This document shows positions 62,432-64,000 of a DNA stretch of 64,000 bases, in pieces (position 1 is the first letter of the stretch; each line of letters begins with the position of its first letter). Origin of the DNA: Caulobacter sp. FWC26 (lineage in GTDB: Bacteria > Pseudomonadota > Alphaproteobacteria > Caulobacterales > Caulobacteraceae); contig NZ_CP033875.1 of the NCBI RefSeq assembly GCF_002742645.2, positions 4,008,001-4,072,000 on the forward strand. The letters run 5' to 3'. The notes below the pieces were generated by a model. The model saw only the letters and a list, made by a program, of their open reading frames with translations, did no database searches and was not told the DNA's origin. The position numbers and the translations under genes were made by a program.

Positions 62432-62448
62432 CGTGACCAAGCGTCACG
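62432..62448. promoter_or_regulatory. Inverted repeat in the cgtA upstream region
   Basis: CGTGAC and GTCACG are perfect six-base arms with a five-base centre. It lies 64 bases before the cgtA start, between divergent genes. It could be an operator; no regulator is implied. Confidence 0.4.
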
Positions 62449-62455
62449 GGTCTAG

Positions 62456-64000
<1,545 letters not shown>

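Overview
The window is high-GC, tightly packed alphaproteobacterial chromosome. Its gene content points to Caulobacter or a close Caulobacterales relative: an Obg GTPase of the CgtA type next to rplU/rpmA, an F0 ATP-synthase operon separate from F1, a sucCD-odhAB-lpd TCA block, a MipA/OmpV protein, a DUF484-xerC pair and many TonB/ExbD and chemotaxis-type genes. I assign it from gene order and protein character, not from a database match. I saw no rRNA, tRNA, CRISPR array, insertion sequence or prophage.

Layout. 1-2440: F0 operon atpI(partial)-atpB-atpE-atpG(b')-atpF, with a strong double hairpin in the atpE/atpG gap and a terminator at the end. 2465-4060: a small AT-richer islet with two divergent orphan genes, one with a zinc-metallopeptidase motif. 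4181-8322 (minus): a CBS/CorC membrane protein and phnCDE. 8323-11230: a long leader, a PLP ornithine/lysine-type decarboxylase starting at TTG, and a deoxyhypusine-synthase homologue (polyamine block). 11231-16652: PAP2 phosphatase, Zur repressor, thioesterase, hydrolases, an SH3/glycine-zipper protein and a dienoyl-CoA isomerase-like crotonase. 16701-23269: secreted peptidase, MipA, pentapeptide-repeat protein, CHAP protein, acyltransferase and TerC. 23350-29520: priA, DUF484-xerC and a large chemoreceptor. 29606-39829: lpd, odhB, odhA, sucD and sucC on the minus strand, with three unrelated genes inserted between lpd and odhB. 40129-43491: one 1120-residue protein joining a GH18-like domain, a polysaccharide deacetylase and a GT2 synthase. 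43585-49623: MFS transporter, TonB receptor, TetR regulator and carotenoid/stilbene-cleaving oxygenase. 49634-55856: DUF2141, DUF2306, a LytTR regulator, modBA/modE, GNAT, mtgA and a nitroreductase. 55896-59632: WD40 protein, an orphan exbD, a repeat pair, and a zinc-linked operon (membrane transporter-like gene plus His-rich COG0523 GTPase). 59690-64000: rplU-rpmA, GNAT, an unrecognised protein, cgtA and the start of proB.

How parts connect. The Zur-type repressor at 12.0 kb probably controls the zinc operon at 57.8-59.6 kb: a Zur-like palindrome exactly fills the spacer of a promoter whose predicted transcript starts at the GTG start codon. A ModE-like operator lies in the gap between divergent modE and modA; modC is absent. 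A perfect 22-bp palindrome between tetR and the TonB receptor gene, with a half-site upstream of tetR, suggests that the TetR protein controls the uptake/cleavage cluster. The polyamine block may carry a regulatory RNA leader.

No entirely new system is proven. The best candidates for follow-up are the GH18-deacetylase-GT2 fusion, the Zur box/leaderless operon, the TetR palindrome cluster, the bacterial deoxyhypusine-synthase homologue, the F0 tandem hairpins and the AT-rich metallopeptidase islet. All functional statements are inferences from motifs and context, read by eye.
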